Assembly (NCBI RefSeq): GCF_025399795.1
Contig: NZ_JAODTZ010000010.1
Coordinates: 1 to 64,000, forward strand
DNA from: Streptomyces rhizosphaerihabitans
GTDB taxonomy: Bacteria; Actinomycetota; Actinomycetes; Streptomycetales; Streptomycetaceae
Reading direction: 5' to 3'
Length of the DNA: 64,000 nucleotides
Shown: piece by piece, positions 45,483 through 54,566 of the stretch
Layout of the letters: the number at the start of each line of letters is the position of its first letter
Position numbering within the stretch: position 1 is the stretch's first letter
Position numbers and translations under genes: made by a program
Notes under the pieces: generated by a model
Told to the model about the DNA's origin: nothing
The model's database searches: none
What the model saw: only the letters and a program-made list of their open reading frames with translations

Positions 45483-47645
45483 TCAGGAGCCTAGCCTGCT
45501 GGGTGTTGCTCCGAAATGGGATTGACTCGTTCTGCCCCGTTTTCCCGGCCATCTCCATCTCAGCGCCGGGCGAAGCCGGTTCGCCAGGTCCACCAGTGCG
45601 ACGTACTCGCGCTCGGTGGGCGCGTGCGGGCCGAGGGCGCGGATCGCGTCGGACAGCTTCAGCCGGTCGTGGGTGTACAGGAACTCCGCGTACTGGATCT
45701 CGGCACGCAGCGCGGTGGCCGCCGCCTCGTCCAGGTCGAGGCCGGGCAGAGCCGCCCTGGCGCGGGCCACGTCGTCCTCGGTCGGCGCCGGGTGGCCCGG
45801 CTCGGAGAGGACCATGACGCGCAGGCGTACGGCTGCCACGCGTGCCTCGCGCTCGTAGCGGAACTCCTTGGCCAGCTGTTCGGCGACGTCCACCGCCTTC
45901 GCGCGCTCGCCGGTCAGCAGCAGGACGCGGGCCAGGCCGAAACCGGCCGCACCGAGCGCGGGGGTGGTGTCGAAGACCGTGCCGTAGTGGGACCGCGCGA
46001 CCGCGCGGTCCCCGCGGAACTCGGCGCACAGGCCGAGGGCGAGGTGCGGTATCAGCTCACCGGGAAGTGCCCTGCGCACCTGGGTGAGCACGACGGTGGC
46101 CCGCTTCGGGCAGCCGTCGGCCAGCGCGATCAGGCCGCAGTACCAGTCGGGCAGCCAGTGCCAGTCGGGCAGGCCCGCCGCCGCGAGCTGTCGTGCCGCC
46201 GACACGGCGTCCTTTCTGCGCAGGGCGAGCCGGCTCTCCGCCAGCGCGCCGCCGGCCGAGCCCGTGACGCGCGGGTCGTCGGGATCGGACAGGGGGGCCG
46301 GAAGGGCGGCCGCGACGTCGCCGGGGTCCGGTGAGGAGAACGGCCCGGGCATCTTCAGCAGAGCGTTCTCGTCCGACTGCGCCCGGACCCAGTGGGCAGG
46401 GGGCCGGGCCGCGCCCAGCCCGCCGTGCAGCGGTTCGGGCACCGAGCCGAACAGGGCTGAGGGACGGGCCACCTGACGCCGCGTCGGCGGGGCCGCCACG
46501 ACCTGCCGGATGACACCGCTGAGCTGCTCCGCGAACTGCCGGGCCGACACGAACCGACACCACGGCCGCTCGGGGTCCGTGGCACGGTCCAGCAGCAGAT
46601 GGAGCGAGTCGACGCCCGGTGCGGAGCGGTCCGTCCAGCGGGAGCGGCAGACCTCGCGCAGGGTCATGCCCAGTCCGTAGAGGTCGAAGCCGGGGGTGGG
46701 GTGCAGATGTTCCGGATCGGTCTCCGGCGGCGCGTAGGCCCTCGTGTACGCCACGACCGGCCCGGTGTCCTTCGTGTCGCTGCGCACCGCGCCGAAGTCG
46801 ATGAGCCGCACCCGGTCGAGCGCGCCCGCCGGGCCCTCCTCCCGGAAGCGGATGATGTTCAGGGGCTTGACGTCGCAGTGCAGCAGGCCCCGGGCGTGCA
46901 GGTAGTCGAGTGCCTGGAGGACACGGACGCCGTGCGCCAGGAGGGTTTCGAGGCGGTCGCCGTCGCGTGCCGAGAGCGGTTCGCCCGGCACGTATTCGAG
47001 GACGAGATGCGGTCCTTCGTGCTCGTAGCCCAGGATGCGGACGATGCTGTCGTGCCGGAGCCCGACCAGGACGTCCCGTTCGTGCCGGGCGGTCTTGGCG
47101 ACTGATTTGCGCAGGGCCTTGAGGACGACGTCGGTCGCGAGATTGCGATCGTGGGCGAGGTATGCGGCGCCGTAGGCCCCCGAGCCGACGACGCGTACGA
47201 CGTCGTAGCGACCCGCGATGGTGAGGCTGTTCGGCTGGGCGAAGTCGAAACGGGTGCCGCAGTGCGGGCAGAAGCCTGCGGTCCGGCCCGGCTCGCTGTC
47301 GTGGCCGCGGCCGACCGGCTGCCTGCAGGAGGGGTTGGGGCAGAAGCGGTGTGCTTCGGCGACAGGGTCCGACGAGCTCAGCGGCATGTCCGGGACCTCG
47401 GGGGCCTGATCGGAGTCGACCAGGCCGAGGCCGTACCAGGGGTCCGGGCGTACCTGCGCCACACCGATGCTCGCACCGGGCAACACCAGCGGTTCCGGTT
47501 CCGGTTCCGGTTCCGGGTCGCGGGGCACCGGCACCGTTTCGTCCCGCGGCAGCGGCAGCCGGTCGCACGCGTCGCAGAAGCCCTGTTCGTCGATCGTGCC
47601 GCGCCCGCAGTCGGGGCGGTTGCACATCTGACCGCTTATTACCAT
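45483..47645 (-). CDS. PknG-like serine/threonine protein kinase
   Basis: A 720-residue soluble kinase. Two zinc ribbons precede the kinase: Cys8/Cys13/Cys24/Cys27 and Cys102/Cys107/Cys126/Cys129 (rubredoxin-like, as in PknG). Between them is a Pro-Glu repeat. The kinase domain starts near residue 145: P-loop 'VVGSGAYGAAYLA', Lys176, catalytic loop 'LLHCDVKPLNI' (Asp258, Lys260, Asn263), DFG at 283. TPR-like helices run from about 440 to 700. PknG in mycobacteria phosphorylates GarA. ATG 47645 has GGAGAGG upstream; the start is 3 nt after the protease stop. Confidence 0.9.
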   Translation of the reverse strand: MVISGQMCNRPDCGRGTIDEQGFCDACDRLPLPRDETVPVPRDPEPEPEPEPLVLPGASIGVAQVRPDPWYGLGLVDSDQAPEVPDMPLSSSDPVAEAHRFCPNPSCRQPVGRGHDSEPGRTAGFCPHCGTRFDFAQPNSLTIAGRYDVVRVVGSGAYGAAYLAHDRNLATDVVLKALRKSVAKTARHERDVLVGLRHDSIVRILGYEHEGPHLVLEYVPGEPLSARDGDRLETLLAHGVRVLQALDYLHARGLLHCDVKPLNIIRFREEGPAGALDRVRLIDFGAVRSDTKDTGPVVAYTRAYAPPETDPEHLHPTPGFDLYGLGMTLREVCRSRWTDRSAPGVDSLHLLLDRATDPERPWCRFVSARQFAEQLSGVIRQVVAAPPTRRQVARPSALFGSVPEPLHGGLGAARPPAHWVRAQSDENALLKMPGPFSSPDPGDVAAALPAPLSDPDDPRVTGSAGGALAESRLALRRKDAVSAARQLAAAGLPDWHWLPDWYCGLIALADGCPKRATVVLTQVRRALPGELIPHLALGLCAEFRGDRAVARSHYGTVFDTTPALGAAGFGLARVLLLTGERAKAVDVAEQLAKEFRYEREARVAAVRLRVMVLSEPGHPAPTEDDVARARAALPGLDLDEAAATALRAEIQYAEFLYTHDRLKLSDAIRALGPHAPTEREYVALVDLANRLRPALRWRWPGKRGRTSQSHFGATPSRLGS
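47491..47516 (-). repeat. Short tandem repeat inside the kinase gene
   Basis: Four tandem copies of the 6-mer GGTTCC plus a partial copy encode the Pro-Glu run at residues 44-52 of the PknG-like kinase. Copy number is likely to vary between strains. Confidence 0.8.
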
Positions 47646-47648
47646 GTG

Positions 47649-49349
47649 TCACCTCTCCTCGAACCGTCGGTTGACCTCTTCGATGTAGCGCCTGACCAGC
47701 GTGCGGGCGGCCCCGAGGTCGATCGGCTCGGTCCGTAGAGCGCGGGCGGCGGGGGCGTGCCGCTCGGCGAGCCGTCGGTCCTCGTCACCGAAGTGCCGCG
47801 CGGCTCTGACGCGGTGCAGTTCCAGGTCGGCGGTGAGATCCTCGTGAGCCGTGATCAGTCGGCGCAGGTCGTGATCGAACAGGACGAGGGCGGCGCGGGC
47901 CTCGACGGCCAGGTCGTGGATCGCAGTGAGTTCGGGGTCGGGTTCCGTCGCCCGGGCCACGGCCAGCCGGACCCGTAACCGGGGCGCGGCGCGGGGCGGC
48001 AGTCGGGGCGCGGCGAAGAACCGTACGCCCCACTCCTGTTGCAGCGCGGACGCGGCACCCTCCTCCGCTGCGAGCTGCCCGACGACCGCGTGGACCTCGG
48101 CGGCGGTCACGCCCCGGGCCGCGCCCCCGCGCAGCGGTTCGGGGTCGAGAGAGACGTCGAAGGAGAGGCCGGCCGGTGGCACGCTCTCGAAGCCGAGGAC
48201 GAGGCGGACGCCGCGCGACCGGGCGCGGGTGGCCAACTGCCCCAGCAGTTCCCGTAAGAGGGCCTCCGGGTCCTGGGCCCGGTCCACGCCGCCCACCACC
48301 AGACAGGCGGGCGGCTTGCGGCGCAGCAGTTGTCGTCGCACCTCCTGGGGGTCCCCGCCGGGGAGTCCGAACCGGCCCGTGAGGTACCCGCTGACGTCGG
48401 CGACCGACCTGCCGCGCGCGTCGTAGGCCGCGTCGATGGTGCCGAGCCCGAGGACGGTGTCCCCGGGGGCGCCGGTGAGCTCGGCGTCGGTGACGCCGGC
48501 CCGGGCCGCCGGATCGGCCGTGCGCACCAGACGGACGAGCCAGGAGTCGCCCACGGCGGTCGTGCCGCCGGTGCCGACGACGACGGTGCCGGACCAGTCG
48601 CTGTCGAGCAGTCGCGTGAGTTCCTGCGTGAGCGCGAGGCGCAGCGGGTCGCCCAGCACGTCTCCGGGCAACTCAGGCGGCGAGGGCCTCAGTTCGTTGC
48701 TGCGGCTACCGTCGGTGAACTCCTCGATCCCGGGCAGATAGGTCAGTATCGTCTCGGTCGGCAGCATCCAGGCCGCCTTCGCGTCGCCGTTGACGTAGTC
48801 GGCCACCACGATGCCGATGACGCGACCGTCGAACTCGCCGCCCACCGCCATCGCCCCGGCGCCCGAGTACCCCCGCTCGATCCACGGGTCGCCTTCGCGC
48901 ATCCGCTTCAGCAGGCCCCACTCGCCCTGCCGGTGGCCCGATCCCGCCAGCCGCGCGTCCGCCCCCATGCCGAACGGTTCGTCGTGGGGAAAGCCGTACA
49001 CCTGGACCGTGCCACCGGAGATGGGTGCCTTCCACAGCTTGGTCCGCGTGCCGCAGCCGGCCGGTTCGTCGAGTTCGAGCAGCGCCACGTCGCCGCGCTG
49101 GGTGCTGTGGTCGTGCACCCACGTGTCCGGGGCCACGTGCGCGGTGCGGGTCCACTCCGGGCGGCATGCCACACTGCTGATCCGCACGTGAGACGTGGTG
49201 CCCCCTGGTGCCGCTCCGGCGTACCGGACCACATGTGCGCAGGTGAGCACATGCCGGTCGTCGAGCAGCACTCCTGCGCCACAGGGCGCGCCTTCCTCGT
49301 CGTCCACCCTCACACGCCACGGACGGTCACTGTGGTGATGCAGCGCCAT
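47649..49349 (-). CDS. Trypsin-like serine protease with C-terminal regulatory domain
   Basis: A 566-residue cytosolic protein without signal peptide. The N-terminal 210 residues are a chymotrypsin-fold domain with a complete triad: His39 ('VLTCAHVV'), Asp87 ('GDVALLEL') and Ser162 ('GYSGAGAM'). Residues 225-430 resemble a degenerate nucleotide-binding domain ('VVVGTGGTTAVGDSW', 'CLVVGGVDRAQDPE'), and the rest is helical. In conflict-type systems such proteases are fused to sensor or ATPase modules. ATG 49349 has no ribosome-binding site, so translation may be leaderless; TTG 49367 is in frame. First gene of the operon. Confidence 0.85.
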   Translation of the reverse strand: MALHHHSDRPWRVRVDDEEGAPCGAGVLLDDRHVLTCAHVVRYAGAAPGGTTSHVRISSVACRPEWTRTAHVAPDTWVHDHSTQRGDVALLELDEPAGCGTRTKLWKAPISGGTVQVYGFPHDEPFGMGADARLAGSGHRQGEWGLLKRMREGDPWIERGYSGAGAMAVGGEFDGRVIGIVVADYVNGDAKAAWMLPTETILTYLPGIEEFTDGSRSNELRPSPPELPGDVLGDPLRLALTQELTRLLDSDWSGTVVVGTGGTTAVGDSWLVRLVRTADPAARAGVTDAELTGAPGDTVLGLGTIDAAYDARGRSVADVSGYLTGRFGLPGGDPQEVRRQLLRRKPPACLVVGGVDRAQDPEALLRELLGQLATRARSRGVRLVLGFESVPPAGLSFDVSLDPEPLRGGAARGVTAAEVHAVVGQLAAEEGAASALQQEWGVRFFAAPRLPPRAAPRLRVRLAVARATEPDPELTAIHDLAVEARAALVLFDHDLRRLITAHEDLTADLELHRVRAARHFGDEDRRLAERHAPAARALRTEPIDLGAARTLVRRYIEEVNRRFEER

Positions 49350-49821
49350 ATGCCCAAGGTATGGCAACGAGCGTCACATTGAACCGGGTCGGCGAGACGG
49401 CCGTCACTTCTTCACGTCCAGTTCGGTCGGCGCACCGCCTCCCCGCGCATGCTCACCCGCACGCAACGGACCGGGCTCCGGTCCGTCCGGTGCCAGGACC
49501 GGCAGTCCGCCGATACCTCGACGATGGACGACACTGGCCGCTTCCGCCAAGCCGGCCGGACCGTGCCGACGTGCACCCCGCGTCCCAGACCGACAGTGGG
49601 GACGACGCGCGCCGAGCGGGTGACCGGACGGTGGCCGGGCTGCCGTCCACGGCCGCCTGCGGGTACAGCCCCGGCTCGGCCTGGGTCGCCGTCGCCGGCA
49701 GCGGGCCAGGCCGGGGAGCGGGCCGGAGGCAGGAGCAGGGCGGGAAGGTTCACTTCGTCATCACCGTCGGCGGTCGGCGGATGTTGCCCCGCCCGCGCTG
49801 GGGGAGCGGTTGAATACCGGT
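49350..49821. other. Intergenic region between the protease operon and the SWIM gene
   Basis: About 470 bp between divergent genes. It should hold both promoters; on the minus strand a TACCTT-like -10 box (near 49353-49358) could give a leaderless protease mRNA. The remaining GC-rich sequence keeps several frames open but none has natural composition. Confidence 0.45.
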
Positions 49822-51504
49822 ATGGCACGGAAACCGGTGGGATTCGGTGAAGACGAACTGCGAGCCCTGGCCGGGGACCGGTCCTTCGAGCGGGGACTGG
49901 GATATCTGGACGCGGTGAGCGGGCTGGACGTGGGCGACGATTCGGTCACTGCCGTGGTCCAGGGTACGGACGGCTACGAGGTGGAGCTCACCCTCGGCGG
50001 ACACATCGGGGTCTTGGGGCGGTGCGATTGCCCGTACGGGCAGGAGGGCAACTTCTGCAAGCACTGCGTGGCGGTGGGGCTGACCGTCCTGCGGCAGGCG
50101 GAGGAGATCCCGCGTCAGCGGGCCGCCGCCCGGACGCGTGCCTCCGGCCTCGAGGCGTGGCTCACGGCGCTGTCCCGGGACGAACTCCTCGCTCTGGTGC
50201 GGGAACAGGTCGCCGGCGACCGGGAGTTGCGTCGGCGGCTGGAGTTGCGGGCCGCGGCCGCGCGCTCAGACCTGGGCACGGTCCGGGACCGGGTCCTGGC
50301 TCTGCTCGACCCGCGGCCCTTCGCCCGCTACGGGTACGTCGAGTACGACGCCGCCCCTGGGTACGCGCGGCAGGTGCAGGAGGCGGCGGACGCGCTGCGC
50401 GCCCTGAGCGCCGGTGGGCAGTCGGCGTGCGCGGTCGGCCTGGCCGAGGAGGCGATCCGGGCGCTCGGCGAGGCGTATGGGGAGATCGACGACTCGGACG
50501 GCGTGGTCGGGCAGGCCGTGGCCGCGGTGGCCGAGGCCCATCTGGAAGCTTGCTCAGTCGCGCGCCCCGACCCGGAGAGGCTGGCCGAGTGGCTGGTCGG
50601 CCACGTGCTCGGTGACTGGAACGATGCGACGGACCTCGATCCGCTCGACTACGCCGATGTGCTGGGGCACACGGGGGTGGCCCGCCTGCGGCAGCTGGCG
50701 GCCGAGGCTCGGCGGCGCAGCCCGCGTGGCTGGGCGGAGAGATATCTGATGGAGCGCTTGGTCCATGCCGAAGGCGATGTGGACGCGCTGGTCGCTCTGT
50801 ACGCGCAGGACCTGGTGCCGTCCGGTGCCACGCATCTGCGCATCGCCGAGGAACTGGATGCGGCCGGCCGCCCTGAGGACGCGCTCGCGTGGGCGGAACG
50901 CGGACTGCGGGACACAGCCGGCGAGGCTCACGTCGACGGCCGCCTCGTCGACTACGCGTGCGCCCGTTACTCGCGCGCGGGCAGGGAGGCCGAGACCGTC
51001 GCGATCCGCCGGGACCGCTTCCTGGCCGAGCGGTCCCTTGCCGCCTACCGGCAACTGCGCGCTGCTGCCCGGTCGGCGGGCCGCTGGGAGACCGAACGGG
51101 CGGCGGCGCTGGCCGCTTTGCGCGAGGACGCTCCTCAGGAGCGCAGCGGCTGGCACCGAGGGCCTGTACTGATCGACGCGCTGCTCGACGACGGCGACCT
51201 GGACACGGCTTGGCGGGAGGCATCCGGCCGTGCCGACGACCGGCAGTGGCAGCAGCTCGCCGACCTGTCGCGCGAGACGCGACCGGCCGACGCGCTCGGG
51301 GTGTACCTGCGGCTGGTCGAGCTCCTGAAAGAACCGACCGGGGAACGGGTCTATGAGCGGTTGGCGAGGCTGTTGCTCGACGTCCGCTCCTGCCACAGGG
51401 CGCTGGGGACGGAGGACGCGTTCACCCCGTATCTCGCCGGTCTGCGGGCGGAGCTGAAGCGCAGGCGCAAACTGATGACCGTCCTTGACGGGCACGGGCT
51501 GTGA
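49822..51504 (+). CDS. SWIM zinc-finger protein with helical repeats
   Basis: A 560-residue protein with an N-terminal SWIM zinc finger: Cys68-x-Cys70 and Cys79-x-His81 ('GRCDCPYGQEGNFCKHC'). The rest is a long helical array of TPR-like units. SWIM domains bind DNA or proteins; the function of this family in Streptomyces is unknown. ATG 49822 is a natural family start; a TTG at 49810 is closer to the GGGGAG sequence and is an alternative. Divergent from the protease operon. Confidence 0.85.
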   Translation: MARKPVGFGEDELRALAGDRSFERGLGYLDAVSGLDVGDDSVTAVVQGTDGYEVELTLGGHIGVLGRCDCPYGQEGNFCKHCVAVGLTVLRQAEEIPRQRAAARTRASGLEAWLTALSRDELLALVREQVAGDRELRRRLELRAAAARSDLGTVRDRVLALLDPRPFARYGYVEYDAAPGYARQVQEAADALRALSAGGQSACAVGLAEEAIRALGEAYGEIDDSDGVVGQAVAAVAEAHLEACSVARPDPERLAEWLVGHVLGDWNDATDLDPLDYADVLGHTGVARLRQLAAEARRRSPRGWAERYLMERLVHAEGDVDALVALYAQDLVPSGATHLRIAEELDAAGRPEDALAWAERGLRDTAGEAHVDGRLVDYACARYSRAGREAETVAIRRDRFLAERSLAAYRQLRAAARSAGRWETERAAALAALREDAPQERSGWHRGPVLIDALLDDGDLDTAWREASGRADDRQWQQLADLSRETRPADALGVYLRLVELLKEPTGERVYERLARLLLDVRSCHRALGTEDAFTPYLAGLRAELKRRRKLMTVLDGHGL

Positions 51505-51599
51505 AGCGGCTCCGGCAAGATGCGCCGAGTATCCGGTCGAAGCGGCCGGGTCCCGGTGGGCACCGGTGATGCCTTCGGTGCGACCGGACGGTCGGCGCC

Positions 51600-52004
51600 T
51601 CGAGCCGCAACTACCGGTTCTCCGCGAACGTGCAGGTCGTCATCGACGCCGACACCCGCCTGGTCGTGGCCACCGCCCGGCCGGCCCCGGGGAACCGGGC
51701 CGACGCCCAGGTCTGGCGGAGCTCCGGACTGGCCCGGCACTGCGAAGGCGTCACCGTGCTGGGCGACGGGGCCTACATCAACACCGGCCTGGTCGTCCCG
51801 CACCGCAAACGACCCGGCCGGCCCCTGCTGGCCGGCGAGGAAGCCGGCAACACGGAGCATCGCCGGGTCCGTGCCCGCGTCGAGCACGCGATCGGCCGGC
51901 TGAAGAACTACAAGATCCTCCGCGACTGCCGACAGCACGGTGACGGCCTCCACCACGCAGTCCAAGCGGTCGCCCACATGCACAACCTCGCCCTGACCGC
52001 GTGA
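51600..52004 (+). pseudogene. C-terminal remnant of an IS5-family transposase
   Basis: The frame encodes the C-terminal part of a DDE transposase: 'NYRFSANVQVVIDADTRLVV', 'GDGAYINTGLVVPHRKRPGR' and 'RVRARVEHAIGRLKNYKILR'. The N-terminal half with the first catalytic Asp is missing and the remaining frame has no start with a ribosome-binding site. It lies 96 nt after the SWIM gene and marks rearrangement inside the island. Confidence 0.82.
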
Positions 52005-52061
52005 CCAGAACAACCATGATCAGGCCCTGACCTGCAATATCCCGGCCTTGTGCAACACGCT

Positions 52062-52541
52062 TCAGGCCGGCCCGCCGAGGTCGTGCGCAATCCAGCCTGG
52101 TGCATCCAGGCGCACGGGCAGGGCGCCGACCAGTGTGGCCAGGTGCGTCTCAAGGCTCGCGAGTTCGGCGGTACCGATCTGCCGTTCCCACTGGTCGCGC
52201 AACTCGTCGAAGATCGATTCGCCTTGTCGCAGTACTTCGAAGCCGAGTGCGGTGACCTGAAGGCGCTTGCGGCGGGCGTCAAGGGGGTCCGTGTCGCGTG
52301 CCACGTATCCGCGCTCCTGCAGCACCGCGATGGTTTTCGCTGCCGCCTGCTTGGAGACCGATAGGCGTCGGCCCAGTTCTGAAGCGTTGTCCGCGCCGGC
52401 GGTGATGGCTCGCATGGCGAAGTCGTGGACGGGACGCACGTCCTCGTAGCCGCGGCGGGCCAGTTCGGCGTGCGCGGCGTCCGCCAGCGAGCGGAAGCCT
52501 CCGAGCAGGAGCAGTGCGAGGTCAGCGCCGGATCGTGGCAT
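52062..52541 (-). CDS. MarR family transcriptional regulator
   Basis: A 159-residue MarR regulator with a winged helix ('ASELGRRLSVSKQAAAKTIA', 'VLQERGYVARDTDPLDARRK'). It starts at ATG 52541; the frame extends upstream over the operator region without a site. Divergent from the alpha/beta hydrolase gene, with two operator-like inverted repeats between. It probably represses that gene and senses a substrate-like ligand. Function of the ligand unknown. Confidence 0.9.
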   Translation of the reverse strand: MPRSGADLALLLLGGFRSLADAAHAELARRGYEDVRPVHDFAMRAITAGADNASELGRRLSVSKQAAAKTIAVLQERGYVARDTDPLDARRKRLQVTALGFEVLRQGESIFDELRDQWERQIGTAELASLETHLATLVGALPVRLDAPGWIAHDLGGPA

Positions 52542-52568
52542 GGAAGAAGAATACGACCACTGGACAAC

Positions 52569-52608
52569 GACAACCTGGTTGGCTAATGTCATAGACAACA
52601 AGGTTGTC
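52569..52608. promoter_or_regulatory. Two MarR operator candidates
   Basis: A perfect inverted repeat GACAAC-AAG-GTTGTC at 52594-52608 and a second, one-mismatch copy GACAAC-CTG-GTTGGC at 52569-52583 are spaced 25 bp centre to centre between the divergent marR-like and hydrolase genes. Confidence 0.72.
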
Positions 52609-52624
52609 GAAATAGGGGGTCACG

Positions 52625-53545
52625 ATGAAGGTCGCACCGGCCGGTGCCACGCTCCCGGGGATCACGCACCACCGCGTCGAGGCCAACGGAACCACGCTGC
52701 ACTACGTCGCGGCGGGAACCAGCGGAACCCCGATCCTGCTGGTCCACGGGTTCCCCGAGACCTGGTGGGCCTTCCACAGGCTCATCCCGCTGCTTGCCGA
52801 GCGCCACCGTGTCTTCGCCGTCGATCTGCGCGGCTTCGGCGACTCCGGCAACGGGCCGGGCGAGTACGACAGCGCCACCTCGGCCGAGGACCTGCACCTT
52901 CTGATCGAACAACTCGACGTCGGCCCGGTCCATCTCACCGGACAGGACATCAGCGGAGCGACTGTGTTCCGACTCGCGACCACGCACCCGCCGGACGTGC
53001 TCAGCTTCATCGCGATCGAGACGGGACTGCCCGGGTTCGGCGTGGAGGCGCTGGCCGACATCACCCACGGTGGCGCCTGGTACATCGGCGTTCTCGCCGC
53101 GCCCGGCATTCCCGAGATGCTGCTGGCCGGTCGCGAGCGCGAGTTCCTGGGACAGTTCGCATTCTCGGCGACGAGCGCGACCCCGGATGCGAGCACCGAC
53201 GCCGACATTGACGAATTCGTCCGCAGCTACGCGCGGCCCGACGGCTGGCGAGGAGCGATCGGCCTCTACCGGTCGATGCTGCGCGAGGGCTCCGAGATCA
53301 AGGCTCTCGCCGACGCGCCGGGCCTGACCGTACCTGTGCTCGCGGTCGGCGCCGGCGGACGCTCCTTCACGGCCGTCACCATGACGCAGGCCGCGCCGGC
53401 GACCGAGGTCAGCTCGGTATCTCTCACCGGGGCCGGCCACTACGCCGCGATGGAGGCTCCCGACGAACTGGCGAAGGCCATTCTCGAATTCGTCGGAAAC
53501 GTCGACGCCGTCCAACGGTTCCAGTACTCCAGCCGTAGATCGTGA
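52625..53545 (+). CDS. Alpha/beta hydrolase, epoxide hydrolase/haloalkane dehalogenase-like
   Basis: A 306-residue alpha/beta hydrolase. '[13 protein letters not shown]' is the oxyanion-hole motif; the nucleophile elbow has Asp108 ('[11 protein letters not shown]') as in epoxide hydrolases and dehalogenases instead of Ser. The catalytic His is in '[13 protein letters not shown]' near the C-terminus. The substrate is unknown. ATG 52625 has GGGGG about 6 nt upstream. Probably controlled by the divergent MarR protein. Confidence 0.88.
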   Translation: MKVAPAGATLPGITHHRVEANGTTLHYVAAGTSGTPILLVHGFPETWWAFHRLIPLLAERHRVFAVDLRGFGDSGNGPGEYDSATSAEDLHLLIEQLDVGPVHLTGQDISGATVFRLATTHPPDVLSFIAIETGLPGFGVEALADITHGGAWYIGVLAAPGIPEMLLAGREREFLGQFAFSATSATPDASTDADIDEFVRSYARPDGWRGAIGLYRSMLREGSEIKALADAPGLTVPVLAVGAGGRSFTAVTMTQAAPATEVSSVSLTGAGHYAAMEAPDELAKAILEFVGNVDAVQRFQYSSRRS

Positions 53546-54008
53546 TCTTGCCTTGGTGGAGGCGATGCCCACCGCGTGAGTCATGGTCCTGCGAGGCCGG
53601 GTACGCGTGCGGCCACCGGTGATCATCGTGGTTCGTGAAGACGATGAAGGATCACCCCGTGGCCGCGGGCCCCAACATGGACAGCGAGCGATGGCACGCC
53701 ATGTTCGAGGCACTCAGTGGTCGGCTCCGTAAATCCTTCGGGGGTTGACTGTGGAGCCTGTGTTGTGTGTGGTGCGGGGTCAGATGCTGGGGTCGGTGAG
53801 GTAGAGGCCGCAGGCGCAGTCGAGGGCGTCTTCGGGGGTGCCGGCGAAGCCGCTGGTGGGCAGGATGGCGTCTTGGTGCTCATCGGTGCTCGCGAGGTAG
53901 CGGGCGAAGCCCCCAGGTACTGGCGGATCCGCCGTAGCGCGGACGCATCTGTTCGCCGTCATTCAATCGAGGCGTTTGACAGCGAACCCAGTCGTTCGGG
54001 CTTCCTTG
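53546..54008. other. Gene-poor stretch with transposase and coding remnants
   Basis: The 24-codon frame at 53677-53748 (MDSERWHAMFEALSGRLRKS) resembles the very N-terminus of IS701-type transposases and then breaks off. An imperfect inverted repeat with GTGATC near 53617 and GATCAC near 53650 lies just before it. This looks like mobile-element debris. Confidence 0.5.
53780..53962 (-). CDS. Small hypothetical protein or gene remnant
   Basis: A 60-residue frame with protein-like composition ('PPVPGGFARYLASTDEHQDA', 'GTPEDALDCACGLYLTDPSI'). It may be a complete small gene or the surviving end of a larger one. No ribosome-binding site precedes ATG 53962 and I do not recognise a family. Confidence 0.35.
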   Translation of the reverse strand: MTANRCVRATADPPVPGGFARYLASTDEHQDAILPTSGFAGTPEDALDCACGLYLTDPSI

Positions 54009-54566
54009 TCAGCGAACCTGGTCGCTCTTCGGCCCGATGCCTTTGATCCTGGTCGGAGTTCCGTCCGGGGCGAACGAGTGGTGGAAGGTGAAGGCGTGCG
54101 GCGCGGAGCCGTGGTCGTGGAGGTGTTCCAGCCTGGAAACCCCGTCCTGCCAGGTGGGTGTCACGCCGTCGGAGGCCCACCAGCACACGTAATTCGGGTG
54201 TCCTGTCCTCTCGAACCAGTCGTAAAGCCTGTTCAGTGCCTCACGGTGCAGACCGGTGTGGACGGCGTCGAAGGCGGGGCGCAGGTCGGTCCAGAGTGAG
54301 AGGGTCGCGGCCAGGGCGGTGGTTTCCACCGTACGGCCCTTGCCGTACCAGGTCGGTACGGCGAACTCTCCCCATGCACCCCAGTCCGCCTCGAAGAGCA
54401 TGCCCCGGTCACCGTCTGCCGCTTCGGCACGAGCGAGGTATCCGGGGTGCTGACTGATCTTCCGGTAGACGGCCTCACCAATGTCGTAGAACTCGCGCGT
54501 GAGAGGTGCGGGATCGGCGAGAGGTGACTTCAGGACGCCGAATGTGTACAGAGCAAGATGGGGCAT
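54009..54566 (-). CDS. DUF3291 family protein (monooxygenase-like fold)
   Basis: A 185-residue protein. It starts 'MPHLALYTFGVLKSPLADPA' and contains 'PGYLARAEAADGDRGMLFEA', 'TALAATLSLWTDLRPAF' and 'SAPHAFTFHHSFAPDG'. DUF3291 proteins have an antibiotic-biosynthesis-monooxygenase-like ferredoxin fold, but their substrate is unknown. ATG 54566 has GGGAGAGA-like sequence upstream. It is divergent from the integrase remnant. Confidence 0.87.
   Translation of the reverse strand: MPHLALYTFGVLKSPLADPAPLTREFYDIGEAVYRKISQHPGYLARAEAADGDRGMLFEADWGAWGEFAVPTWYGKGRTVETTALAATLSLWTDLRPAFDAVHTGLHREALNRLYDWFERTGHPNYVCWWASDGVTPTWQDGVSRLEHLHDHGSAPHAFTFHHSFAPDGTPTRIKGIGPKSDQVR

Noticed and set aside
46057..47652. 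Alternative minus-strand frame inside the PknG-like kinase
   Set aside because: Arg/Pro/Gly-rich shadow of the kinase frame, which has all catalytic motifs.
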